Of a DNA stretch of 64,000 nt, positions 1 to 8,160 are shown piece after piece. Location: the NCBI GenBank assembly GCA_023424015.1, contig JAFAEM010000045.1, positions 1 through 64,000 on the forward strand, written 5' to 3'. This stretch comes from Bacteroidota bacterium (lineage in GTDB: Bacteria; Bacteroidota; Bacteroidia; Chitinophagales; Chitinophagaceae). Position 1 is the stretch's first letter. Each line of letters starts with the position of its first letter. The notes beneath the pieces were generated by a model. It had not been told where the DNA came from. It did no database searches and saw only the letters and a program-made list of their open reading frames with translations. Both the position numbers and the translations under genes were made by a program.

Positions 1-126
1 TCAAATGCGTCTGTTTGAAGAATCGGGATAGGAGCATGCTATCGAAAAAAACCAATTTTCAATCAGCAAACCCAAGCCAGACGCCAACTCTTTTTTCACA
101 TCTCAATTTCCCCGGACAGTAGTGAT

Positions 127-161
127 CTAGCATCTAGCATCTAGAATCTAGTATCTAGTAC
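127..161. repeat. Heptamer array, CTAGNAT type (5 units)
   Basis: Five consecutive 7-bp units: CTAGCAT, CTAGCAT, CTAGAAT, CTAGTAT, CTAGTAC. The array overlaps the 3' end of the YfiT-like gene on the minus strand: the stop codon TAG (141-143) and the last residues (VLDTRF) are encoded inside it. The same consensus (CYAGNAT) recurs at 42554-42581 and, inverted, at 22464-22498. Confidence 0.85.
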
Positions 162-695
162 CCAGTTCATCCTTTCCCTCAATGCCGTAATATGTGCCAC
201 ATGATGTTTTCCATGCCAGGCATACATACCGAGCAGGTACCAGAGTCGCATGGTTTTTTTATGTTCGGGGTGAAAAACCGTCCGGTTGTTCCAGTCATCG
301 TCCCTGACATACTTTAAAGACTCATACCAGCGCGCATGCAGGGCGTGTAGCAATGTGATGGATAAATTGACAGGAAGTTTTTGTACATCATTCATTTCTG
401 CCCAGAGCTTTTCTTCGTAGGGCTTAATGCTTGGGTTGTCCTCGGTCAGTGCCAGTTTAAAGCGACAATAGGCGTTGATATGGCTATCGGCAACATGATG
501 AACCAGTTGATGAACCGTCCATCCACCTTCACGATAAGGAGTCTGCAGTTGTTGCTCGTCAAGATTGAGGATCGCGTTCTCCAGTGCCAGTGGCAGGAAT
601 TTAATGTCGGACAGCCATTCCACTTTTTTTTCAATAGAAAAGGGCTGTGCTTCATACTTACCAATGGGGTAACGAGGATCAACAAGCGTTGGCAT
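141..695 (-). CDS. YfiT/BstA-like DinB-superfamily metal-dependent transferase
   Basis: 184 residues, ATG start. It matches the YfiT branch of the DinB four-helix fold, whose members use a metal held by three histidines (thiol transferases or hydrolases; Bacillus BstA is a bacillithiol transferase). The likely triad is visible: H67 in VHHVADSH, and H161 and H165 in WHGKHHVAH; the RFKLALTED and HARW stretches are also family-like. The substrate cannot be told from sequence, and bacillithiol itself is only an inference. It lies 5 bp downstream of the FKBP gene on the same strand, so the two are probably co-transcribed. The C-terminal codons and stop lie in a heptamer repeat array, so the final six residues are probably not ancestral. 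Confidence 0.85.
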   Translation of the reverse strand: MPTLVDPRYPIGKYEAQPFSIEKKVEWLSDIKFLPLALENAILNLDEQQLQTPYREGGWTVHQLVHHVADSHINAYCRFKLALTEDNPSIKPYEEKLWAEMNDVQKLPVNLSITLLHALHARWYESLKYVRDDDWNNRTVFHPEHKKTMRLWYLLGMYAWHGKHHVAHITALRERMNWVLDTRF

Positions 696-700
696 ATAGT

Positions 701-1138
701 CTATTTTAAAATCTCCAGTAATTCAACTTCAAACATCAGGGTGGCGCCACCTGGTATATCTCCACCAGCACCACGATCGCCATAAGCCAGATCTGAGGGG
801 ATCCATAAGCGCCAGTGACTTCCTTCCTGCATTAGCGGAATAGCGATCTGCCAACCTTTGATCAGAGAACGCAGAGGCGCTGAAAAAGGCTGATTTCTTT
901 TAAAGGAACTGTCAAATTCCTTTCCATCGAGCAAAGCACCTTTATAATGCGCTTTTATTGAATCGGTGATCGAAGGCTTGGAACCCGTACCCTCCCGGAT
1001 CACTTCGTATTGTATGCCTTCTGTAAGTGTTATCACCCCGGGTTTTTCTTTATTGGTTTGCATAAAAGCCTCACCCGCCTTTTTCTGCGCTTCAATCTTG
1101 TTGTTCATAAATTCTTTAAGTTTATTTTGAATACTCAT
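701..1138 (-). CDS. FKBP-type peptidyl-prolyl cis-trans isomerase
   Basis: 145 residues, ATG start. A single FKBP domain fills residues 40-144, with the typical HYKGALLDGKEFDSS strand-turn (64-78) and the C-terminal AYGDRGAGGDIPGGATL motif (119-134) ahead of FEVELLEI. It catalyses proline isomerisation during folding. The N-terminal 35 residues form a lysine-rich helix like the linker seen in FkpA/Mip proteins, but no signal peptide or lipobox is visible, so the product is probably cytoplasmic. The YfiT-like gene follows after 5 bp. The family is clear; the client protein is unknown. Confidence 0.93.
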   Translation of the reverse strand: MSIQNKLKEFMNNKIEAQKKAGEAFMQTNKEKPGVITLTEGIQYEVIREGTGSKPSITDSIKAHYKGALLDGKEFDSSFKRNQPFSAPLRSLIKGWQIAIPLMQEGSHWRLWIPSDLAYGDRGAGGDIPGGATLMFEVELLEILK

Positions 1139-1200
1139 AATCTAAAATTACATATCATGGGAAAGTAACACCATCATTAAAGTTTATACTCTCCCCTCCT

Positions 1201-1228
1201 GACTGCCAACTACAGACTACAGACTACT
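1201..1228. repeat. Heptamer array, GACTNNN type (4 units)
   Basis: Units GACTGCC, AACTACA, GACTACA, GACTACT in exact 7-bp register, ending directly at the TAA stop (1229-1231, minus strand) of the ABC ATPase gene. It shares its consensus with the two arrays at 16991-17069. Confidence 0.8.
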
Positions 1229-1993
1229 TTATTCATCTCTCAATGCGTGCCCCGTTAAATGTATAAACACATCTTCCATATTGGCTCTTTTCACTTCCCT
1301 GGGTCTTTCAAACCCTTCGGCAACCAGTTTGTCGATCATGGCGTCGGGTGAATCGAGTGCAACGATTTTGCCCGCATCGATGATGGCAATACGATTGCAA
1401 AGATATTCCGCTTCATCCATGTAATGTGTCGTGATGATCACAGTAGTGCCACGCTTCCTGATATCTTTTATAAGTTCCCACAGACTTCTGCGTGCCTGCG
1501 GATCGAGGCCGGTCGTGGGTTCATCCAGGAATATAATGCGGGGCTGGTTGATCAGGGTTGTGGCCACGGAAAATCTTTGCTTTTGCCCGCCGCTCAGATC
1601 CTTAAACTGAGATTTAGCTTTCTCTTTCAGGTTTACCGACTCCAGCAGTTCCATCGGTGACACGTCGCGGTTGTAGAGACCGGAGAAGAGTTCGATCAGC
1701 TGCAGAAGGTTTAAGCCAGGATAGTATCCGCTGGTCTGCAGTTGTACCCCAATGATCTTTTTTATTTCGCCAGGATCCACATCCAGGTCAAGGCCGTCGA
1801 CGATCACTTTACCACTTGTTTTGCTGCGCAGGGTTTCGATGATCTCGAGAGTGGTTGATTTTCCGGCTCCATTTGGTCCCAGTAATCCAAATATCTCACC
1901 TTCGTGCACATCGAAAGAAATGCCCCTGACGGCCTGGAAATTTCCATAATTCTTTACTAGATCCTTTACCGAGATGATCGTGTTTTGTGCCAT
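1229..1993 (-). CDS. ABC transporter ATP-binding protein (DrrA-like exporter class)
   Basis: 254 residues from the ATG at 1993; an in-frame TTG three codons upstream is less likely. All nucleotide-binding motifs are present: Walker A GPNGAGKST (39-47), signature LSGGQ (133-137), Walker B IIFLDEPT (153-160) and switch His190. The C-terminal NMEDVFIHLTGHALRD tail is typical of DrrA-like ATPases that drive ABC-2 export permeases. No permease gene adjoins it in this window, so its membrane partner must be elsewhere. It lies in a minus-strand run with fbp and the GNAT gene, 53 bp after the latter. Substrate unknown. Confidence 0.93.
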   Translation of the reverse strand: MAQNTIISVKDLVKNYGNFQAVRGISFDVHEGEIFGLLGPNGAGKSTTLEIIETLRSKTSGKVIVDGLDLDVDPGEIKKIIGVQLQTSGYYPGLNLLQLIELFSGLYNRDVSPMELLESVNLKEKAKSQFKDLSGGQKQRFSVATTLINQPRIIFLDEPTTGLDPQARRSLWELIKDIRKRGTTVIITTHYMDEAEYLCNRIAIIDAGKIVALDSPDAMIDKLVAEGFERPREVKRANMEDVFIHLTGHALRDE

Positions 1994-2046
1994 GTGGAGC
2001 AATTTATGTAAAAAGGATTAGACTGAGACGCAGTCGCCGCCTGACA

Positions 2047-2514
2047 CTAGAAAACCAGTTCCATTCTAACGTCAGCAGTTTCAAATGGAGAATCTTTTAC
2101 CTCTACATATTGGAAACCGTATTTCTCATATAGTTTTAACGCGGTTACCAGCTGGTGATTCGAAAACAGACTGATCTTACTCGCACCCAGCTCCTTTGCT
2201 TTAACCAGGCATGTTTCAATTAATTGCTTGCTTATGCCGCGACCACGATGCGTAGGGCTGACCGCCATTTTTGCAAGTTCATACTCACGGTCAGTATTTT
2301 TCATAAGCGCTGCCGATCCAATGATACTGTCGCCTGATCTTGCCAGCCAGATATGCCCACCCCTGCTGATGATCGTAGCAATTGGGTCGTTTAGCACGGC
2401 CAGGTCGTGAGATTCGCAAAGATGATATCCCTGGAGCCATTCAAGGTTCAGGTTTTTAAACTCATCTTGATAAACTTCATCATAATCTATTATCTCGACT
2501 GGATCGAAGTTCAT
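2047..2514 (-). CDS. GNAT family N-acetyltransferase
   Basis: 155 residues. Acetyl-CoA binding motif A is visible as MAVSPTHRGRGISKQLI (83-99, RGRG at 90-93), followed by the LYEKYGF motif B (129-134), placing it in the Gcn5-related N-acetyltransferase fold. The acceptor (amino acid, antibiotic, protein or polyamine) cannot be inferred. Its ATG overlaps the TGA stop of fbp by four bases (ATGA at 2511-2514), which suggests translational coupling. Confidence 0.9.
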   Translation of the reverse strand: MNFDPVEIIDYDEVYQDEFKNLNLEWLQGYHLCESHDLAVLNDPIATIISRGGHIWLARSGDSIIGSAALMKNTDREYELAKMAVSPTHRGRGISKQLIETCLVKAKELGASKISLFSNHQLVTALKLYEKYGFQYVEVKDSPFETADVRMELVF

Positions 2515-3533
2515 ACTTCATGCATTTTAACTGATTTGTCCAGCTCTTCCATCATGTCCCGGCTGCCGATAAACATCGGGGTACGCTGGTGGAGTTCCGT
2601 AGGTTGAATATCAAGTATCCGTTGCCTGCCATCGGTGGCTTTCCCGCCGGCTACCTCCACGATAAAAGCAAAAGGATTGCATTCATACATCAGGCGCAGT
2701 TTTCCTAACGGTTTGTCGGTTGTGCCGGGATACATAAATATACCACCCTTGATAAGGTTGCGATGAACATCAGACACCATGCTGCCGATATACCGCTGCG
2801 TGTACGGGCCACCGGTATCTTTTTCCTTTTTTTGGCAAAGGTTGATATAATGTTGTACGCCTTTTTCGTACTTGAAAAAATTACCGTGATTCACCGAATA
2901 GATCTTTCCGGCGGGCGGACATTTGATATCCGGGTGACTGAGCGTAAACTCACCGATGGATGGATCCAGGGTAAAGCCGTTTACTCCTCTTCGGGTGGCA
3001 TACACCAGCATAGTTGAGGATCCATAAACTATATATCCTGCGGCCACCTGCTGGGTACCTTTTTGTAAAAAATCTTCCAGGGTGGCTGGTGATCCTTGTT
3101 TTGATACCCTGCGGTAAATGCCAAATATCGTCCCGATCGATACATTCACGTCAATATTACCACTACCATCAAGCGGGTCAAACATGCAAACGTATTTTGA
3201 GTTTCTGCTCACCGGGTCATCGAAAACCACGTGATCATCGAGTTCTTCGCTCCCTATGCCCGCGCAGCTGATGCCATGTTGCAATACACCGGTAAACTGG
3301 TCATTCGCATACACATCGAGTTTCTTTACATCTTCACCCTGGACATTAATACTCCCTGCATCCCCCAGAATGTCAACAAGCCCGGCTTTGTTTACTTCAA
3401 CATTAACCCGCTTGGCTGCCAGGCCCAGGTCGCGAAGCAGGCTACTAAGTTCACCCGTGGCATTGGGTATATGACGAAGTTGCTGGATCGTAAATTCATC
3501 GAGGGTAAGTATCTTCCGGTTGATATTCATCAT
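2511..3533 (-). CDS. fbp: Class 1 fructose-1,6-bisphosphatase
   Basis: 340 residues from the ATG at 3533. A TTG seven codons upstream extends the frame but is unlikely, and a second ATG is adjacent at 3530. The protein hydrolyses fructose-1,6-bisphosphate to fructose-6-phosphate, the committed step of gluconeogenesis. The metal-binding active-site stretch DPLDGSGNID (119-128), the upstream GSEELDD (94-100) and the sugar-phosphate motif KLRLMYECNPFAF are all present, and length is normal for class 1 enzymes. It is the first gene of an fbp-GNAT overlapping pair. Aspartate kinase is divergent upstream, with about 130 bp between starts. Confidence 0.97.
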   Translation of the reverse strand: MMNINRKILTLDEFTIQQLRHIPNATGELSSLLRDLGLAAKRVNVEVNKAGLVDILGDAGSINVQGEDVKKLDVYANDQFTGVLQHGISCAGIGSEELDDHVVFDDPVSRNSKYVCMFDPLDGSGNIDVNVSIGTIFGIYRRVSKQGSPATLEDFLQKGTQQVAAGYIVYGSSTMLVYATRRGVNGFTLDPSIGEFTLSHPDIKCPPAGKIYSVNHGNFFKYEKGVQHYINLCQKKEKDTGGPYTQRYIGSMVSDVHRNLIKGGIFMYPGTTDKPLGKLRLMYECNPFAFIVEVAGGKATDGRQRILDIQPTELHQRTPMFIGSRDMMEELDKSVKMHEV

Positions 3534-3662
3534 AGTGGTTTGAAATGCTAACAAATGTAAGGTGTAATGCGGAAAACAGGAAGGCTTCGTGTAGCAGGCA
3601 CACCGCGGGATGCAGTTTTTAACGACATTTGCAGCCTTATAAAATAGGTATTAAGCGAAAGA

Positions 3663-4922
3663 ATGAAAGTCTTCAAATTTGGCGGCGCCTCCGTAAACAG
3701 TGTAGAAAGGATCAAGGCGGTGGGTGAAATATTAAAGCAATTTCCAGGCGAAAAATTGCTGGTCGTTATTTCTGCCATGGGTAAAACCACCAATGCGTTG
3801 GAAAAGGTAGTGCATGCTTTTTTTGATGGTAAAAAGGAAGAAGCCCTTCAGTTGTTTGACCAGGTAAAGCGGCAGCACCTGACTACCGCCAATTATTTAC
3901 TGGTCACGCACTCGCGGGCCTGTGAGCAACAATTAGTTGATTTTTTTACAGAAGTTGAATGGCTCTTACACGATCAGCCTGTCAGGAATTTCGATTACTA
4001 TTATGACCAGGTGGTTTGCGTCGGTGAATTGCTATCTACTGCTATTATCAGTCATTACCTTAACGAGATCGGGATCAGTAACAAATGGCTCGATGTACGG
4101 GATATCTTCCGTACTGATGATAATTTCCGGGATGCTGGAATTGATTGGGGTTTTACGAATAATAGGGTTCAGTCCGAAGTGAAACCACTGTTTTCTCAAA
4201 CTGATATTGTACTTACACAGGGCTTTATTGGAGCGACGGATGAAAATGAAAGTACCACCCTTGGTCGCGAAGGCAGTGATTACTCAGGCTCGGTTTTCGC
4301 CAGTATGCTGGATGCGGAAAGTCAAACCATATGGAAAGATGTAGAAAGCGTGATGAATGCTGACCCGAAGCAGTTTCCCAATGCACAACCCATTCCTGAG
4401 TTAAATTATGCTGAAGTGATAGAGATGGCCTATTATGGCGCTCAGGTCATTCATCCAAAGACTATCAAACCGTTGCAGAATAAAAGTATTCCTTTGTTTG
4501 TAAAATGTTTCCTGAACCCTGCACTGCCAGGTACTGTTATCCATAATCAAAAGCTCAAACAGCTTCCTCCGATTATTGTATTAAAGGAAAACCAGGTCCT
4601 GATAGAGTTTTTGTCAAAAGACTTTTCTTTTGTTGGCGACCATCATACAACGCAATTATATCGATTGCTTGGCGAGCTGAAGTTAACACCAAGCCTTACC
4701 CAGAACGGCGCCATCAGTTTGCTTTGTGTATTTGACGATCATGCTGAAAAGATTGAATCGCTGGCGCTTGGTGCTGCTGATATTTTTGATGTGCAGGTTG
4801 CAAGAAATCTTTCACTTCTCACCATCAGGCATTATACGAGCGATGTTTTGAATAAGTTAATAAACGGGAAGAAGATACTGCTCAAACAACAGACCCGTGA
4901 TACCGTACAGGTAGTTTATTGA
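3663..4922 (+). CDS. Aspartate kinase (monofunctional)
   Basis: 419 residues, ATG start. The N-terminal KFGGASV (4-10) and the downstream TLGREGSDYSGS and VMNADPKQFPNAQPI stretches are those of the aspartokinase catalytic domain, which phosphorylates L-aspartate at the entry to the lysine, threonine, methionine and diaminopimelate pathways. Residues from about 290 on form the regulatory ACT-like part. No homoserine dehydrogenase domain is fused. Several Bacteroidota carry more than one aspartokinase, so a symbol is withheld. It is convergent with the L,D-transpeptidase gene, with 38 bp between stops that include a short hairpin, AATACT/AGTATT. Confidence 0.95.
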   Translation: MKVFKFGGASVNSVERIKAVGEILKQFPGEKLLVVISAMGKTTNALEKVVHAFFDGKKEEALQLFDQVKRQHLTTANYLLVTHSRACEQQLVDFFTEVEWLLHDQPVRNFDYYYDQVVCVGELLSTAIISHYLNEIGISNKWLDVRDIFRTDDNFRDAGIDWGFTNNRVQSEVKPLFSQTDIVLTQGFIGATDENESTTLGREGSDYSGSVFASMLDAESQTIWKDVESVMNADPKQFPNAQPIPELNYAEVIEMAYYGAQVIHPKTIKPLQNKSIPLFVKCFLNPALPGTVIHNQKLKQLPPIIVLKENQVLIEFLSKDFSFVGDHHTTQLYRLLGELKLTPSLTQNGAISLLCVFDDHAEKIESLALGAADIFDVQVARNLSLLTIRHYTSDVLNKLINGKKILLKQQTRDTVQVVY

Positions 4923-4960
4923 TTATCGTAATCGAAAAGCCTGAGTAAAATACTAAAGTA

Positions 4961-6145
4961 TTAATCTGCTCCCCCACCAACGGTAACTGTTTGTACCATT
5001 CTTTTAGGTACTGGCTTATCATGCAGGAGCGCCGGTTTCCATTCTGGCATTTTTTCGAGTCGATTAATGAGTATGTCGTTAAACTCATCATCTTTCATGC
5101 CTTTTAAAACCTTAAAATTTGTGGGAGTTCCATCTTTGTCGATGATAAATTCGACCTGTACATATGCCTTTGTGATATCCTCAGGGAGAAACTCAACCAT
5201 TTCTTTGCCGAGCTTATCAAGATAAGCCATAAACTCTTTTCCCCCTCCTGGAAATTCCGGCCAGGAATGAACCGCTTCTGTCAGCCCGGTAATATTCCTG
5301 GTACGATGTACCATCGGCGGCTTCCTGACTTTTTTAGGTGCTGCTTCTTTATTGCCCGGTGCACCACTTATTGTGTACTCACCTTTATCGTTTATAAGCA
5401 CTACAGGTAATTGCTTATGCTTTTCAAAATAATTGAAAGCGCCTTCCAGTCTTGAAGCGAATTTTATCAACTCATCATCGCCCTTGGCAAAATTTTCAAG
5501 ATAACGTACACTCCGGGCTACATTGTAACGTATCGGGAAAATATGTACCGGTATATAATCCTGGCCCTGGTTTTTGGCGTGAGCAGCGAGGATATATACT
5601 TCATCAATTTGTTTATCTGTAAGTGGAATACATCCAACCGTAACGCAACTGCCATGTATGTATATTGCACCGCCTGGACGAAGAGAATCACTTAGAATAC
5701 GATCTGAAAGATTCGGGTAGTTCAGACCCAGCGATAAATAATACTGGCTGCGCGGGTTGAATTCATTGATATAATAAAAACCTTCGGGAACCTGGTAATC
5801 TCCCTCCAGTCTTTTGGGACCCAGGGTACCTGCAAGTGCACAAACTTTGTAAGTCTTGAAAAGTTTAAACTGATCTTTTATATCATTTTTCACCCATACT
5901 TCCAGTTGGCTGTCATATTTGAAAGAACGGATATAAATGTATTTCGCCGGCCATTCCAGGTTTTTAGCCTCGAACTGTTTTTGTAGTGTGTCTTCTTTCC
6001 GACGGAATGATTCGTCAGGCCGTGAAAATGTTTTTTGATAATCAATAAAGGATGTGTGAGATGATCCTCCCCGGTAGGAAAGTTGTGCCGTTGCTGCAAC
6101 ACCAAAGCCTAATACGCATGCCAGGGATGTAATGAGGTTTTTCAT
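4961..6145 (-). CDS. L,D-transpeptidase (YafK/DpaA-like) fused to a TonB C-terminal domain
   Basis: 394 residues with a signal peptide (residues 1-20, cut after VAATA). Residues about 60-210 form an L,D-transpeptidase catalytic domain with the active-site motif IHGSCVTVGCIPLTD (163-177); the likely nucleophile is C172. The HGxxxxxGC(I/Y)xxTD layout is closest to the YafK/DpaA group, which acts on peptidoglycan-lipoprotein cross-links. A linker rich in Lys and Pro (262-282) leads to a TonB_C-type domain (about 293-392: WPEFPGGGKEF, VQVEFIIDKDGTPTNFKVLKG). That domain is usually the energy-transducer tail contacting outer-membrane receptors, but no transmembrane anchor is present, so it more likely works as a periplasmic binding module. 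Confidence 0.88.
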   Translation of the reverse strand: MKNLITSLACVLGFGVAATAQLSYRGGSSHTSFIDYQKTFSRPDESFRRKEDTLQKQFEAKNLEWPAKYIYIRSFKYDSQLEVWVKNDIKDQFKLFKTYKVCALAGTLGPKRLEGDYQVPEGFYYINEFNPRSQYYLSLGLNYPNLSDRILSDSLRPGGAIYIHGSCVTVGCIPLTDKQIDEVYILAAHAKNQGQDYIPVHIFPIRYNVARSVRYLENFAKGDDELIKFASRLEGAFNYFEKHKQLPVVLINDKGEYTISGAPGNKEAAPKKVRKPPMVHRTRNITGLTEAVHSWPEFPGGGKEFMAYLDKLGKEMVEFLPEDITKAYVQVEFIIDKDGTPTNFKVLKGMKDDEFNDILINRLEKMPEWKPALLHDKPVPKRMVQTVTVGGGAD

Positions 6146-6351
6146 ACTGCAGACCTAATGACTTTAACGATTGATAATCTGATTTATTTCCTCGGAATTG
6201 ATATTTGTAAAGATAAGGCCATCACCCCGAAGTCCGAACCGATATCCACATGGTCTGGATAAAATTTAACAACCCCTGGGAAACCCTGTATTCCCGGCCC
6301 GGAATCGTACTTTGTAATGGCAACAATTGCGCCGGTATTAGTACGAGGTAT

Positions 6352-7482
6352 TTATAAGTTACCCCTCGCTTCCTGCTCTCTTTCAATGGCTTCAAACAGC
6401 GCTTTAAAATTCCCCTTTCCAAAGCTTTTTGCGCCTTTTCGTTGGATAATTTCAAAGAACAGTGTTGGCCGGTCCTGAACAGGTTTGGAGAACAATTGTA
6501 AGAGGTAGCCTTCATTGTCACGGTCGACAAGAATGCCCAGTTCCTTCAACGGTTCCACGTCTTCATCGATCTTCCCTACCCGGCTGAGCAGGTCGTCATA
6601 GTAAGTGGTTGGAACCTGGAGAAATTCCACACCCCGGCTCATCAGGTCTTTAACGGTAGTCACGATGTCATTTGTTGCCAGGGCTACATGCTGTACCCCT
6701 TCCCCCTTATAAAATTCAAGAAACTCCTCCACCTGGGATTTTTTCTTTCCTTCTGCCGGTTCGTTGATCGGGAATTTTACAAAGCCATTTCCGCTGCTCA
6801 TCACTTTACTCATTAATGCAGAATATTCGGTTGAAATATCCTCATCATCGAAACTGAGAATATTTTTAAACCCCATCACGTCTTCATAAAATTTCACCCA
6901 GGGGTTCATGCCATTCCAGTCGACATTTCCCACGCAATGGTCGACATATAATAACCCGGTGTCGTTGGATTTAAAATGCGGAAGACTCCAGGGCCTATAA
7001 CCGGGCATAAATGCACCCTTGTAATTTTTACGCTCGATAAATAGATGCACGGTATCTCCGTAAGTATGGATGCCACTCATTACCACTTCACCATCATCAT
7101 CAGTGAGCCTTTGTGGCGCTAAATAACTCTTTGCCCCGCGTTTTATCGTTTCCTCCCAGGCTTTTTTCGCGTCGCTGACGCGAAGAGAAATGGCTTTCAC
7201 TCCGTCACCATGTTTATAGATATGGTCGGCCATGGGATTATCGGGGCGTAGGGGTGTTGTCAGTACAAAAGTTAGTTTATGCTGGCGAACCGCATAACTC
7301 GTCTGGTCGCGCACGCCGGTTTCGGGCCCGGCATAGGCCAGAGGCTGAAATCCAAACGCTGATAAATAATAATGCACAGCCTGTTTGGCATTGCCAACAT
7401 AAAACTCGACATAGTCGGTGCCTTCCAGCGGCAGAAAATCGGTTGAAGTATCTGCGGATTTATTTGCTAAAGTAGATGACAT
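6352..7482 (-). CDS. hppD: 4-hydroxyphenylpyruvate dioxygenase
   Basis: 376 residues, ATG start. It converts 4-hydroxyphenylpyruvate to homogentisate in tyrosine catabolism, using Fe(II). The two vicinal-oxygen-chelate halves are visible, and the iron ligands fit H182 (DHCVGN), H265 (GVQHVA) and E344 (FFEIIQR). The C-terminal FGKGNFKALFEAIE helix, which closes the active site in this family, is complete. No other homogentisate-pathway gene is next to it. A promoter-like TATCTTTG lies at 7651-7658 on the minus strand, giving a leader of about 160 nt with a short ORF at 7548-7643. Confidence 0.97.
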   Translation of the reverse strand: MSSTLANKSADTSTDFLPLEGTDYVEFYVGNAKQAVHYYLSAFGFQPLAYAGPETGVRDQTSYAVRQHKLTFVLTTPLRPDNPMADHIYKHGDGVKAISLRVSDAKKAWEETIKRGAKSYLAPQRLTDDDGEVVMSGIHTYGDTVHLFIERKNYKGAFMPGYRPWSLPHFKSNDTGLLYVDHCVGNVDWNGMNPWVKFYEDVMGFKNILSFDDEDISTEYSALMSKVMSSGNGFVKFPINEPAEGKKKSQVEEFLEFYKGEGVQHVALATNDIVTTVKDLMSRGVEFLQVPTTYYDDLLSRVGKIDEDVEPLKELGILVDRDNEGYLLQLFSKPVQDRPTLFFEIIQRKGAKSFGKGNFKALFEAIEREQEARGNL

Positions 7483-7547
7483 GTTATAAAGCTTTCGTTG
7501 AGATTATGAAGTAAAACAGTATGAAGGAATCTGGGTGGATGTGACAA

Positions 7548-7643
7548 TTATTTGCACACGGAGTCCATGGCAAGGGTTTCCATTAGCAGGTTGAAATTGC
7601 TGCGCTGATCCGGGAAGCGTTTATATGGAAAGTCGGGTCGCAT
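7548..7643 (-). CDS. Possible 31-residue leader ORF upstream of hppD
   Basis: ATG at 7643 to TAA at 7548, 31 codons (MRPDFPYKRFPDQRSNF... ...METLAMDSVCK). The ATG follows a TATCTTTG promoter element by only seven bases, and the stop lies 65 bp before the hppD start, so any transcript for hppD would carry it. It contains three Phe and one Tyr, which would fit sensing of aromatic amino acids, but that is speculation. I recognise no family. It could be a chance frame. Confidence 0.35.
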   Translation of the reverse strand: MRPDFPYKRFPDQRSNFNLLMETLAMDSVCK

Positions 7644-7650
7644 AGAAACA

Positions 7651-7658
7651 CAAAGATA
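7651..7658 (-). promoter_or_regulatory. Bacteroidota -7 element (TATCTTTG) for hppD
   Basis: The minus-strand sequence TATCTTTG fits the Bacteroidota -7 consensus TAnnTTTG; a TTTCC stretch about 19-20 bp upstream could be the -33 element. It implies an hppD leader of about 160 nt. Confidence 0.5.
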
Positions 7659-7784
7659 GAAAAAGGTTGGAAACTGTTTTATTTTCCAAGTGCATGTTCG
7701 AGGCAACATTGGTAATTATTATGTTGAAGCGTGCAGACTTTAATAGGATGGAGTCTCAGACCAGGTGACGAAACCTGCCTCGGG

Positions 7785-7975
7785 AAAAAACATTTGTCGT
7801 CCGTGTTTTACTCATGGTTTTCCCAGGAATTTGTGCTACTAGATGTCAGAAGCATAAAGTGTCTGACATGTCTTAGAATCCGGCACCAATAAAAAAACAT
7901 TTGTCGCCCGTGTTTTACTCATGGTTTTCCCAAGAATTTGTGCTACTAGATGTCAGAAGCATAAAGTGTCTGACA
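7785..7975. repeat. Direct repeat, two 84-bp copies 107 bp apart, each with a hairpin
   Basis: Copies at 7785-7868 and 7892-7975 differ at only two positions. Each ends in the perfect inverted repeat TGTCAGA - 11 bp - TCTGACA (7844-7868 and 7951-7975). The 23 bp between copies is unrelated. The 678-bp stretch between hppD and purK otherwise holds only the short leader ORF and the two promoters. The units could be terminal pieces of a lost mobile element or REP-like hairpins; no transposase is nearby. Confidence 0.85.
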
Positions 7976-8100
7976 GGTATCCATCGATCAAGGAAATCTA
8001 TCGCATCCTGAAGTTTACCTGTTTCGTTTGTGGCAATATCAGGAAACAGTCTTTTATACCTGTCGATGAAGTCTATACAAAAAAAATATTCCTGCTGCCT
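7915..8100 (-). pseudogene. Possible 3' remnant of a gene (open frame without start)
   Basis: On the minus strand a frame of about 60 codons is open from near 8100 to TAA at 7915-7917 and looks protein-like (IDFIDRYKRLFPDIATNE, then LQDAIDFLDRW). It has no plausible start and is cut upstream by a TGA. Its last codons and stop lie in the second copy of the 84-bp repeat, so the repeat may derive from the tail of this lost gene. I do not recognise the family; chance is possible. Confidence 0.2.
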
Positions 8101-8148
8101 TCATCCCCAAATTTTAAAACCTCTACTCTGTGCAAGCCCGCTGCTCCC

Positions 8149-8156
8149 TATCTTTG
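8149..8156 (+). promoter_or_regulatory. -7 promoter element (TATCTTTG) of purK
   Basis: TATCTTTG matches TAnnTTTG exactly and ends four bases before the purK ATG, so the transcript would begin at or next to the start codon. No clear -33 TTTG is visible. Confidence 0.5.
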
Positions 8157-8160
8157 CGCC

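Noticed and set aside
1..126. Possible gene end at the left edge of the window
   Set aside because: No frame with recognisable sequence on either strand; too short to judge.
6285..6310. Hairpin ATTCCCGGCCCGGAAT downstream of hppD as a terminator
   Set aside because: Short stem and no T run; not strong enough to report.
6222..6530. 102-codon minus-strand frame next to and within the hppD 3' end
   Set aside because: It overlaps the conserved C-terminal codons of hppD in another frame and has no recognisable sequence.
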